Assembly (NCBI GenBank): GCA_017432325.1 | Contig: JAFRJJ010000003.1 | Span: forward strand, 1-64,000 | DNA from: Solobacterium sp. | GTDB taxonomy: Bacteria; Bacillota_I; Bacilli_A; Erysipelotrichales; Erysipelotrichaceae | Reading direction: 5' to 3' | DNA length: 64,000 bases | Shown: in pieces, positions 1-9,317 of the stretch | Layout of the letters: the number at the start of each line of letters is the position of its first letter | How positions within the stretch are numbered: position 1 is the first letter of the stretch | The notes under the pieces: model-generated | The model's input: the letters and a program-made list of their open reading frames with translations, nothing else | What the model was told of the DNA's origin: nothing | Databases searched by the model: none | Program-made: the position numbers and the translations under genes

Positions 1-503
1 ACTGCGAAATGAAAGGTTATCAATACATAGTCCGTGCCAAGAGTAATTTTTTCAAAAGGGAGCGTGCTGTCGTCAGCCCGGAATGTATGGATACAGTTCT
101 TCAGATCCTGATTCATAAAATGTGGCAGAAGCGGATAATACGTGACAAGATATGATTTTCCTACCGTTCCTCCTGTTCGAGCAAAAAGAATGTCATTCTT
201 TTTCAAAAGATATGTATCAATGTCATTTTCAGGGATATTACAGTACGGAACTGAATCCCATATAACTTGTCCATCTTGAATATCGCTTATTCTTACCATC
301 TTTATACGTCCAGAATCTTGCGCTGGTGCATTATATCCATACTGAATTGATTCAGATATTGATCCCCAACGTGCCCATTCCCAAGAATCCGGAATATCAA
401 ACGGTACCTCATCAGCAATACTTACCGGTTCTTGATTGCCGATTTTCTCATAAGGAGTATTATTAGTAGTTAAAGAGCAAGATTCTCCTTGTCTGACGAA
501 AAA
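1..503 (-). pseudogene. hsdS: Type I restriction specificity subunit (HsdS), 5'-truncated and cut by window edge
   Basis: The minus strand is open from base 503 to the left edge with no usable start codon; a TGA lies at 504-506. The translation holds hallmark HsdS target-recognition sequence: PYEKIG, then VPFDIPDSWEWARWGSI, then KMVRISDIQDG, and ILFARTGGTVGKSY. In HsdS these sit at the beginning of a target recognition domain, with an N-terminal domain or conserved helix before them. Here the preceding sequence is lost, or moved to another frame: a minus-strand open stretch at 463-577 containing ERYPQQYEQYMEMIFRQ would join it after a one-base shift at the T5 run near 501-505. HsdS recognises DNA for HsdM/HsdR. 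The gene may be an island remnant or a phase-variable half-gene. Confidence 0.75.
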
Positions 504-642
504 TCATTTCCATGTACTGCTCATATTGTTGGGGATACCGCTCCCCAAACCCTTTGTCGTTATACTCGGCTCGTTTAAAAACTCACAGTAATTAATAAAA
601 GAATACTGCTTTTGGGTTTGCAATTATAACAGTCTTTATGAC

Positions 643-671
643 TTGACAAAACGATAATATCAATTTATAAT
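643..671 (+). promoter_or_regulatory. Near-consensus sigma-A promoter for the XRE/ImmA operon
   Basis: TTGACA at 643-648 and TATAAT at 666-671 are separated by exactly 17 bases, matching the housekeeping consensus at all twelve positions. The first gene starts at 708, so the 5' leader is about 30 bases. A promoter this strong in front of an XRE regulator is usual for a self-repressed immunity module. Confidence 0.85.
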
Positions 672-707
672 TTGCAGTGCAAAGTATACAACGGAGGAGG
701 AGCCAAA

Positions 708-1025
708 ATGAAAGGAACAATGAGTGAGAGGTTATCAGATATGATATCAGCAAGAGGCATGACACAAAAAGAACTTGCAACAAAATCCGAGGTAACTGAA
801 GCCGCTATGTCACATTATATCAAAGGTGATCGTACCCCAAGAGCAAGTGTGTTGGGGAGAATAGCTGAAGCACTTGGGACAACAACGGATTATCTGTTAT
901 ACGGTGATGCGACAGACTCGAAAGAAGAAATTGCATACGCCAAAAGATTGATTGCAAGAAATGTTTCAGGCATGAGTAAAGAGGACAAAATGAGTATCAT
1001 GAGCATCCTCTTTGATGAGGAATAA
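708..1025 (+). CDS. XRE-family helix-turn-helix repressor
   Basis: A 105-residue protein with a Cro/C1-type HTH at about residues 5-62, shown by SDMISARGMTQKELA, then a recognition helix with AAMSHYIKGDRTPR and the closing LGTTTDYLLYG. This is the standard DNA-binding fold of element immunity repressors. I start it at ATG 708 because GGAGGAGG lies just upstream; the ATG at 672 has no such site. It is followed six bases later by an ImmA/IrrE protease. In ICEBs1-type elements that pair controls excision by proteolysis of the repressor; applying this here is inference. The C-terminal acidic helix is short and has no recognised domain. Confidence 0.9.
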   Translation: MKGTMSERLSDMISARGMTQKELATKSEVTEAAMSHYIKGDRTPRASVLGRIAEALGTTTDYLLYGDATDSKEEIAYAKRLIARNVSGMSKEDKMSIMSILFDEE

Positions 1026-1031
1026 AAACCG

Positions 1032-1583
1032 ATGAGACTAGATGACGAAACCTATGAATACATCAAAAACGAAGTGATAGATTTGTTCGTCCGCTATGAT
1101 GTCAAGTGTATTCCGATCAGTGGTTTTGAACTGGCATCGAAGATGGGAATAGTACTAGTTCCCTACACTTCTTTATCATCCCAAAAATATTCAAAAGCAT
1201 ATGAAATCAGCGAAGATGGGTTCTATGCGGAACCAGGTGACGGTAAGGAATATATTTTCTACAATGACCTAATAAAATATAGGCGATGCAATATGACGAT
1301 CTTACATGAAATCGGACATGCTGTATTAGGGCATTCAGAAGATACAGATCATGATATTGCGGAAGCAGAAGCAGCATTCTTTGCAAAATATGCACTGGCA
1401 GCTCCGCCGTTGATTCATAAGCTTCATGATAAATCTATTGAAGCTATATCTGAGGCATTTGATATCAGTTTGGAAGCAGCGATATATGCAGCGGATTATT
1501 ATAGAAAGTGGCTTAATTATGGGCCTTCTAATTATCTTACCTACGAACTGATTCTGATCGATCAGGTACATATGATCAGTTAG
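1032..1583 (+). CDS. ImmA/IrrE-family zinc metallopeptidase (anti-repressor)
   Basis: A 183-residue protein with the zinc-protease motif HEIGH in ILHEIGHAVLGH at about residues 91-102, followed by the acidic EAEAAFFAKYALAAP segment typical of the ImmA/IrrE (DUF955) family. The family cleaves a partner XRE repressor to derepress an integrative element or phage. It begins six bases after the XRE gene and is surely co-transcribed from the 643-671 promoter. Length and motif order are normal for the family. Target specificity cannot be read from sequence. Confidence 0.9.
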   Translation: MRLDDETYEYIKNEVIDLFVRYDVKCIPISGFELASKMGIVLVPYTSLSSQKYSKAYEISEDGFYAEPGDGKEYIFYNDLIKYRRCNMTILHEIGHAVLGHSEDTDHDIAEAEAAFFAKYALAAPPLIHKLHDKSIEAISEAFDISLEAAIYAADYYRKWLNYGPSNYLTYELILIDQVHMIS

Positions 1584-1594
1584 GAGGTGATTGA

Positions 1595-1624
1595 ATGCAA
1601 GCAACAATAAAAATTACCGGCTGA
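1595..1624 (+). CDS. Nine-codon leader peptide candidate
   Basis: ATG at 1595 lies seven bases after TTAGGAGG, one of the strongest ribosome binding sites in the window, yet the frame stops after nine codons (MQATIKITG). Two adjacent stem-loops follow at once (1618-1642 and 1647-1702). The layout of good RBS, tiny ORF and alternative hairpins resembles leader-peptide attenuation. It could equally be the stump of a decayed gene, since the same frame shows several later stops. Confidence 0.3.
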   Translation: MQATIKITG

Positions 1625-1702
1625 CTACTGCAATAGTCAACCGATAATTCCAAGTGGTATTACACTTGATAACTGGAATTTCATTGTAATACTTCTTGGA
1701 AT
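1618..1702 (+). promoter_or_regulatory. Two adjacent stem-loops with alternative pairing between immA-like and DUF4417 genes
   Basis: First hairpin: GGCTGACTA (about 1618-1626) pairs with TAGTCAACC (about 1634-1642). Second: the arm at 1647-1663 pairs with 1686-1702 at 15 of 17 positions. Inside it, ATTCCA (1647-1652) can instead pair with TGGAAT (1674-1679), together with CAAGTG pairing CACTTG, so two folds exclude each other. No T-run follows, so it is not a simple terminator. Confidence 0.5.
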
Positions 1703-1762
1703 GAAAATCAATACGGGTACCGGATATTCGCTTCATTATCCAATTCGAAAGGAGTGAAAATT

Positions 1763-1825
1763 ATGTTTTACGAATTTAGGAGTTATTACAATGAAAAGAA
1801 AGAAAAACTTAAAGAAATTGCTTAA
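1763..1825 (+). CDS. Twenty-codon ORF overlapping the DUF4417 gene start
   Basis: ATG 1763 follows AAAGGAGTG with good spacing and encodes MFYEFRSYYNEKKEKLKEIA before a stop at 1823-1825. It overlaps the start of the next gene (1791) in another frame, which suggests translational coupling or a truncated gene. The opening residues recall the start of NIPSNAP-like proteins, but 20 residues are too few to assign. Confidence 0.25.
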   Translation: MFYEFRSYYNEKKEKLKEIA

Positions 1826-2537
1826 TCTAGGCATACTAGATTACACAAACTTAACAACGAAAATTGGCGAATTAGATATGCCTTACGTTGTTTGTAATGT
1901 GGTGCCAGAAATCGATTATATTGCACTGTATGGTCAGCCAAGTACGTATTGCAAAACTGAGAATACCGCTGTAGCCTTCTTTGAATACGACATTGTATTT
2001 GACGGATTATATGGTCTGTATAACGGAATTAGGTATGAAGTCAAAGAAATACAGGACTTTTATATCGAACGATTCAGAAATGTGAAATACTTCATCGGAC
2101 CGGATTATTCCAAATGCGGCGATATTCCGGAGGAAGAAAACATTTACAGGCAGTTTATGTCAAGAATTGTTTGTATCTGGCTTTCGATGAACACAAATGC
2201 GGTAGTAGTCCCGTTCGTCTCATGCGGTACTTACAGGCAAATGAATTATATGCTTGACGGTATGGAAGACTGTATCGTTGTGGCAATGAATTTGAAAGGC
2301 CCGATGGGCGATCCGAAGCAACTGAGAATCTTTATAGAAATGGTTGCGTATACAGTCGATCACCTTCCAAAACTTCAGTGCATTATTGTATACACAGCAT
2401 CAACCAACACTCAAAAGATTCAAGATGTTTTCCGTTATGCTACTGATAAAGGAATTAGAATACTAATTCCCGACAATATGCTCCTTTCAAGGAACAAATC
2501 ACTGGAAGGAGGAAAGTCAGATGGCATCAACAAATAA
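1791..2537 (+). CDS. DUF4417-like protein of mobile elements
   Basis: A 248-residue soluble protein. Residues about 60-200 follow the pattern I associate with DUF4417: FFEYDIVFDGLY, then FRNVKYFIGPDYSKCGDIP, then a segment ending AVVVPFVSCG and a later IIVYTAS strand. DUF4417 genes are found in phages, plasmids and integrative elements and have no established function. AGGAG lies about ten bases before the ATG. Its end overlaps the next gene by 17 bases (2521-2537), so the two are probably translated together. The family assignment is from pattern memory and is moderate. Confidence 0.55.
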   Translation: MKRKKNLKKLLNLGILDYTNLTTKIGELDMPYVVCNVVPEIDYIALYGQPSTYCKTENTAVAFFEYDIVFDGLYGLYNGIRYEVKEIQDFYIERFRNVKYFIGPDYSKCGDIPEEENIYRQFMSRIVCIWLSMNTNAVVVPFVSCGTYRQMNYMLDGMEDCIVVAMNLKGPMGDPKQLRIFIEMVAYTVDHLPKLQCIIVYTASTNTQKIQDVFRYATDKGIRILIPDNMLLSRNKSLEGGKSDGINK

Positions 2538-2994
2538 TTCAGGCCTGGGGCATGGTTCGAGCGGTTCACCGCAGTCTACTTTAGAAGAAAGTACTTATAC
2601 GAACAAGGTTGCCCAAAATGAATCTTCTTCCAAAAGCGGAGCGCCAATAAATAAACCCGGTGATCTTAGGTACAGTAAAAAGAAAACTGAGGGCTATCTT
2701 CTGAACCCAAATCATCCTCAAGGAAAATCGAAAGCTAAGTTTATGAAAGATGTTCTTGGTTACGAGCAAACAGATGCAAAACTGTTTCACAAAAACGTGG
2801 TTTCGGCCGTATTAGGGAAGACTCCTAATGAAACGAAAAAAACACCGCATGGATTGAAACACACATATAACGTACAACTTACTGGTAAACACGGAAAAAC
2901 TGTTAAAGCGAATGTAGTTATTGTCATTCAAAAGGATAATAACCGAACAACCTATAAGGTTGTCACTGTCTACCCAGACAAGAAGGAGAAATAA
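2521..2994 (+). CDS. DUF6883-like protein, possible toxin or effector domain
   Basis: A 157-residue protein with two parts: a low-complexity Ser/Gly/Asn/Lys-rich N-terminus (residues 1-60) with no signal peptide, and a C-terminal domain from about residue 58 containing YLLNPNHPQGKSKAKFM, HKNVVSAVLG, HGLKHTYNVQLTGKHGKTV and a final VVTVYP strand. That order matches my memory of DUF6883, a small domain found at the ends of secreted-toxin-like proteins and as stand-alone genes. The next gene is a DUF4926-like small protein, its frequent neighbour. GGAGG lies within the upstream gene's end. A toxin or nuclease role is inference. Confidence 0.55.
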   Translation: MASTNNSGLGHGSSGSPQSTLEESTYTNKVAQNESSSKSGAPINKPGDLRYSKKKTEGYLLNPNHPQGKSKAKFMKDVLGYEQTDAKLFHKNVVSAVLGKTPNETKKTPHGLKHTYNVQLTGKHGKTVKANVVIVIQKDNNRTTYKVVTVYPDKKEK

Positions 2995-2995
2995 G

Positions 2996-3193
2996 ATGAA
3001 AGAATTGGATGTTGTAAAATTGCTAAGCGATTATGAAGGCGTTCTTAAAGGAACGGAAGGAACAGTCGTTCTCGATTATGATGAAGAAACATGCGAAGTA
3101 GAATTCTTTGACACTGACGGAAACACAATCGATGTTGTCACAACACCAAAGAATCTTCTGGAAGTGGTCTGCGTGTATTCTGAAACTGAATAA
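2996..3193 (+). CDS. DUF4926-like small protein, possible partner or immunity protein
   Basis: A 65-residue acidic protein: ELDVVKLL, then LKGTEGTVVLDYDEETCEVEF with a D-x-D-G turn and a final LLEVV strand, the small beta-barrel pattern of DUF4926. AAGGAG lies six bases before ATG 2996, so longer upstream starts are unnecessary. It starts one base after the stop of the DUF6883-like gene. The acidity (many D/E) next to a basic partner domain fits a toxin-immunity or toxin-antitoxin reading, but this is inference. Confidence 0.6.
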   Translation: MKELDVVKLLSDYEGVLKGTEGTVVLDYDEETCEVEFFDTDGNTIDVVTTPKNLLEVVCVYSETE

Positions 3194-3757
3194 TCGCATA
3201 TCAAAACAATCTTAATGAAGATCCGTATGTTTTAGTACACTAGCTGAATCATACGGATTTTTCATTTTCCATGAGCCAAAACCATAGAGGATAGTCCCCT
3301 TCATATAAGTGAGGGGGCTTTATTTTTAAGGAGAAGACTTCAGTTTCATTAACCGTGCATGAGTGCTTTAAAACTTCAGAAACAATAAGAGATTTTTCCA
3401 AAAAGTATGACCAAATGATGATTTTTATCCCCCCCACAGATAAGTGAGGGGATCTGAAAAATAATCGCTACAGATGTGCACAACTTCGGTACTTTCTGTC
3501 CCCTACATATAAGTGAGGGAGGTTCAAGAAAAACAGCCAACTTCCTTCCAAACAGTCCCCACTGTTAAGTAGAGGGACACCTGTTCTTTGACAACTGAAT
3601 GACCGTCTGAATGAGGATATGTTTCCGGCAAAGGATTGCGATGACATGAGCGATCCCAGGGAAACAATACGCCGCTGTAGCGGGGGCAGGAACTGCATTC
3701 GGGGAAAACGGCAAATACCAATCAATTACACAAAACGGAAAGGAGATGATGCGATGA
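3194..3757 (+). other. Gene-free stretch with palindromic repeats upstream of repA
   Basis: No ORF with an RBS is visible in these 560 bases. What it does hold is a set of four degenerate CCCCT...AAGTGAGGGG palindromes between 3295 and 3578, listed separately. The part from 3600 to 3740 is more GC-rich and carries the repA leader. The stretch is a candidate replication or transfer origin of the element. Confidence 0.5.
3295..3578 (+). repeat. Four degenerate palindromic repeats (candidate iterons)
   Basis: Copies lie at about 3295-3317, 3428-3453, 3498-3522 and 3555-3578. Each has a C-rich left arm (TCCCC), a middle containing AAGT, usually ATAAGTGAG, and a G-rich right arm (AGGGG or AGGGA), so each can fold as a hairpin. 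Start-to-start distances are about 133, 70 and 57 bases. The last copy lies about 180 bases before the RepA-like gene, a position seen for initiator-binding iterons. The irregular spacing and divergence argue against a CRISPR array. Confidence 0.6.
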
Positions 3758-4474
3758 ATGATCAGGAAAAACACCAGGATAAAGCACTATCTTCCGTTTC
3801 CGATGTTCTTACTTGAACTCGACATATCCCAGAGTGCAAAGATCCTGTATGCACTGCTTCTGAACAGAGCCACACTGTCACAGAAGAACAACTGGTTCGA
3901 TGAATCCGGCAGGGTCTACATCATGTATGCGATCGAGGAAATGGGAAAGGAATTACACAAAAGCAAGACCACCGTTAAAGCCGCACTCTATGAACTGGAA
4001 CAGGCGGATCTTCTGGAAAGAAAGCGATCGGATTTCGGTAAGCCGAATGTCATTTTTCTGAAGATGATGAAAGCAAATACACAGTGGGACGGGAATCCGG
4101 CTTACAGTGAGCCGGAAAACTGTCCTACTGACGGCCGGTTTTCCGACCTACTGAGGGACGGAAAACTGACCCCTAATAACCATAGTAAACAAACTGAATA
4201 TATAGCACCTGATGGAGCTAAGGAAAAGCGCAGCGCCTACGGTCGATACCGGAACGTGTTTCTCTCTGATGAAGAATACAGTGTTCTGCAAGCTGATTAC
4301 GACAGCGATACCGACCGTTTCATAGAAGAACTCAGCAGTTACCTGGCTGCCACCGGCAGGAAATATGAGAACTATGAAGCCGGTATCAGGCTCTGGGCAG
4401 CAAACGACAGAAAAACACCAGGTCATAAAACGGGAAACCAGGATTATTCCTGTGAGGAAGGAGAAAGCTATTGA
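3758..4474 (+). CDS. RepA_N-type replication initiator (winged helix)
   Basis: A 238-residue protein matching the N-terminal winged-helix domain of RepA-like initiators: YLPFPMFLLEL, then SQSAKILYALLLNRATLSQ, DESGRVYIMYAIEEM, a KSKTTVKAALYELEQADLL recognition segment and FGKPNVIFL. The C-terminal half (residues 150-238) is polar and ends in a region often seen before an IstB-type ATPase gene. AGGAG precedes ATG 3758 by about twelve bases; a competing in-register ATG at 3754 opens a different 20-codon frame, so the start is slightly uncertain. The TTG start of the next gene overlaps its stop. It likely drives element replication from the repeat region upstream. Confidence 0.75.
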   Translation: MIRKNTRIKHYLPFPMFLLELDISQSAKILYALLLNRATLSQKNNWFDESGRVYIMYAIEEMGKELHKSKTTVKAALYELEQADLLERKRSDFGKPNVIFLKMMKANTQWDGNPAYSEPENCPTDGRFSDLLRDGKLTPNNHSKQTEYIAPDGAKEKRSAYGRYRNVFLSDEEYSVLQADYDSDTDRFIEELSSYLAATGRKYENYEAGIRLWAANDRKTPGHKTGNQDYSCEEGESY

Positions 4475-5291
4475 ATATATCAAAACTGATCAGAATACCG
4501 GTTCTTGAACCGGAAAAAGAAGATTATATCGGCGAAGACGGATTGCTGCACTGCGGTATCTGCCATGAACCGAAGGAAGCATTCTATCCAGAGGATCTGC
4601 AAAGACCCGGATGGGAGAAGCATCCTTCCGAGTGCCGTTGTCAGAGAGAAAAGCGTGAAGCGGAGGAAAAGGAATACCGGGGCTACCTTCACAGGTCAAA
4701 AGTGAGTGAACATAAAGAAAATGTTTCCCATCCGAAACAATGGAAACATGGACATTCGATAACTGTATCCTTGATGAAAAGAAGATCCGTTTCGGGGAAA
4801 AGTATTTCGAAAACTGGACGGAGATCGAGGACGGCAATCATGGCTTACTGCTATGGGGGCCGGTCGGTACCGGGAAGACCTATTTCGCTGCCTGCATTGC
4901 CAATGCCCTGATCGAAAAGGAAATCCCGGTGAGGATGACAAATCTCTCCGCCATCATGAACTGCAGGTTTGATGAACGAGAAGATTTCATCAGCAGTCTG
5001 TGCAAGGCAAGATTACTGATCATTGATGACTTCGGAATGGAAAGAGATACCTCCTACGGACTGGAAACAGTTTTCCAGATTATAGACAGAAGATATATAC
5101 AGCAGAAACCTTTGATCCTGACAACGAACCTGTCATTGAAAACGCTGGAACATCCTACTGACCTGGAACACCAGAGGATCTATGACAGAGTGCTGGAAAT
5201 GACCACACCGGTAGCATTCCTGGGAAACAGTCTGCGACCCGGTATCGGCAAAGATAAAAAGAAACAGTTTGACGAAATACTGAACAGATGA
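4471..5291 (+). pseudogene. IstB/DnaC-like helicase-loader ATPase with an apparent -1 frameshift
   Basis: The N-terminal part (TTG 4471, preceded by GAGGAAGGAG) has the zinc-binding CGICHEP motif and a later CRCQREK typical of DnaC-like loaders on integrative elements. The AAA ATPase lies in another frame: GPVGTGKT Walker A, LLIIDDFG Walker B and a sensor-like LILTTN. The ATPase frame opens after a stop at 4713-4715 and reads RKCFPSETMETWTFDN, which is family-typical, so reading must move back one base near 4712-4720, an A-rich stretch. ATG 4740 could start the ATPase alone but has no RBS. Either the gene is broken, it uses a programmed shift, or the assembly has an error. Confidence 0.75.
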
Positions 5292-5305
5292 AGGGAGATG
5301 ATACA

Positions 5306-7292
<1,987 letters not shown>

Positions 7293-7294
7293 GG

Positions 7295-7318
7295 AAACGG
7301 CACAGCTGTTATGCCGTG
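7295..7318 (+). terminator. Hairpin at the right end of the island
   Basis: ACGGCA pairs with TGCCGT around a nine-base loop directly after the recombinase stop. No T-run follows, so termination is uncertain. Position suggests it closes the island's last transcript; the next gene is on the other strand. Confidence 0.4.
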
Positions 7319-7378
7319 CCGTCCAAATTACATAGATATTGTCTTACGGGGAGAGCGCTGAGCGGTTCCCTTTTTCAG

Positions 7379-9142
7379 TCAGATCCTGATAAGCAGTGTA
7401 TTGATGCCTGCGTTGTTCTGGTAGAAGACTTCTTCCGTCAGTTTGACGATCATACGGATACCGATATTCTTTGTGACATCGTCCGGTGTGAACTGCTTCA
7501 GACGTTCCATCGGATCGAATGACCTGCAGTCATCACGTACTCTGATCGTTGTCCTGTCATGCTTGATTGCAATACGCACATCTACGTTGTGGCGTTTTTT
7601 ATCTTTGGTGAAGCCGTGCAGGATGACATTGCCTGCCATTTCTTCAATGGACAGTCCGGCAAGCATGGAAATCTTGTCCGGAAGACCTCTGGCTTTGCAG
7701 AAATCAATGACACGTTCGGAAATGTTGACGACCTCGTCCATCGTCTGCATGGAGAAATGGAGGCAGTTTGAATCCAGGACACCGAAGTCCGGCTTGATCC
7801 TCAGCCAGGTTGGAAGATCCAGCCTGATCTTTCCTGTCTGGTTCCTGATGGCCATTGCCATGATAAAGATGCAGACAGCTTCTGCAAACGGGAATGCCAG
7901 CCATGCACCGTCTGTGCCGATCGCTCTCACGCTGACAGCGGTGAAGCCGGCGATCAGAAGATTTTCCATCAATGAGAGGAAGTTGACCAGCTTTTTTTCA
8001 CCCTGGCACTGGTAGGCACGCATGAAGAGGTTGAAGATGATATTTCCGATCAGCCATGACGGGAACAGCAGCAGCATCCTTCTTGCCATGTTCCAGGCAA
8101 CATCCGTTCTGCTGAAGAACATGGAAGGAATCACGGAGGATCCTGCCATGAGCAGCACCATGAGTACTGTGCAGAAGGCAATGCCGTACTTCAGGCAGAT
8201 GTCCGCAACTTCGATAAACGACTTTCTGTCTTCTTCTCCGTAATAGACGCTGGCCAGCGATATGAAGGCTCCGGCTGCCCCGAGGGGGACGGAACCGACG
8301 ATCGCGCAGACATTTCCCTGTACGTTCATAACTGCCAGGGCGGTGCCGCCGCCTGCAGCCAGCAGGACGCGGTTCATGATAAACGCCTTGACCGTATTGC
8401 CGATCGTGAACATCAGGTTGGGAAGACCGAATACACATGCCTGCGGCAGGTCACTGTAGGAGATATCTTTGAAATAGAGATGGACAGCTTTGTTGGTATT
8501 TCTGAATCCGGACATGACGATGGCAGCGCCGATCGTATTTGCCAGGGAGGTGGCGATGCCCATACCGAGCGTTCCCCATCCCATGACGACCGCGCATAGC
8601 AGGTCCAGAACAATATCCATGATGACCATTGCGACCGATCCGATATAGGACCGCTTCATGTCGTTGTTCAGCGGCAGGAACATCATCATGCCGAACAGTA
8701 TCTGACCGGGAATGCCGAAGGCAAATCCGGCTGTGTAGCCTGCCAGCAGACTCAGCATATTTCCACTGGCTCCCAGCAGGGATGCCAGGCTGTAACGGAA
8801 TATGAAGCAGAGAATGCCCAGGACCGTGCTCACTGCCGTCAGGAAGACAACGCCCGCCGAGAAGATATTGACGACTTTCTTTCCTTCACCGCTGCCGATA
8901 TATTTGCTGCAGAGGATCTGCACGCCCACGATCAGCACATTTGAAGCTGTCAGCAGTGTGGTGACGGGGCAGAACAGACCGATCGCGGCCAGGGCTTCCG
9001 TTCCCAGGAACCGGCTGGTGATCAGGCTGTCTATAAATGTATTCAGCGCAATGATGACGATACCGAATATCTGCAGCGGAAGGATCTTCAGAAATGCTTT
9101 TCTTACAACAGCTGCAGTCGGTTCTTTGTTTTCTCTGGCCAT
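7379..9142 (-). CDS. MATE-family exporter fused to an anti-sigma-type ATPase domain
   Basis: A 587-residue protein. Residues 1-445 hold twelve hydrophobic segments with MATE features such as LPLQIFGIVIIALNTFIDS near the start and repeated GxPG loops; MATE proteins export drugs or metabolites by cation antiport. Residues about 455-587 are soluble and look like a SpoIIAB/RsbW histidine-kinase-type ATPase: the N-box EEMAGNVILHGF, a degenerate D-x-G box (RDDCRSFDP) and NIGIRMIV. GGAG lies just upstream of ATG 9142; the longer frame to 9253 has no RBS. The fusion suggests transport controlled by, or reporting to, a switch of phosphorylated partner type. Substrate unknown. Confidence 0.8.
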   Translation of the reverse strand: MARENKEPTAAVVRKAFLKILPLQIFGIVIIALNTFIDSLITSRFLGTEALAAIGLFCPVTTLLTASNVLIVGVQILCSKYIGSGEGKKVVNIFSAGVVFLTAVSTVLGILCFIFRYSLASLLGASGNMLSLLAGYTAGFAFGIPGQILFGMMMFLPLNNDMKRSYIGSVAMVIMDIVLDLLCAVVMGWGTLGMGIATSLANTIGAAIVMSGFRNTNKAVHLYFKDISYSDLPQACVFGLPNLMFTIGNTVKAFIMNRVLLAAGGGTALAVMNVQGNVCAIVGSVPLGAAGAFISLASVYYGEEDRKSFIEVADICLKYGIAFCTVLMVLLMAGSSVIPSMFFSRTDVAWNMARRMLLLFPSWLIGNIIFNLFMRAYQCQGEKKLVNFLSLMENLLIAGFTAVSVRAIGTDGAWLAFPFAEAVCIFIMAMAIRNQTGKIRLDLPTWLRIKPDFGVLDSNCLHFSMQTMDEVVNISERVIDFCKARGLPDKISMLAGLSIEEMAGNVILHGFTKDKKRHNVDVRIAIKHDRTTIRVRDDCRSFDPMERLKQFTPDDVTKNIGIRMIVKLTEEVFYQNNAGINTLLIRI

Positions 9143-9317
9143 ACATGTTCTCCATTGATCTGTCTGTGATACGGTTATTAATTTTATCATAAATCGCTTT
9201 GGTGAATCGCGGCAGGATGTCAAATTCATGAATGTTATGGTACTGTTGGTCATTTTATGATAAAACTGATATTGGTGTCAGAGATACAGTGCATCATTCT
9301 TCAGAGGGGTAAGGGTC

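Noticed and set aside
3295..3578. CRISPR array
   Set aside because: The repeats are degenerate, unequally spaced (about 133, 70 and 57 bases) and no cas gene is in the window.
3619..3816. 65-codon frame overlapping the repA start
   Set aside because: No RBS at its ATG, and it mostly reads through the repA leader; only its internal ATG 3754 competes for the repA ribosome site.
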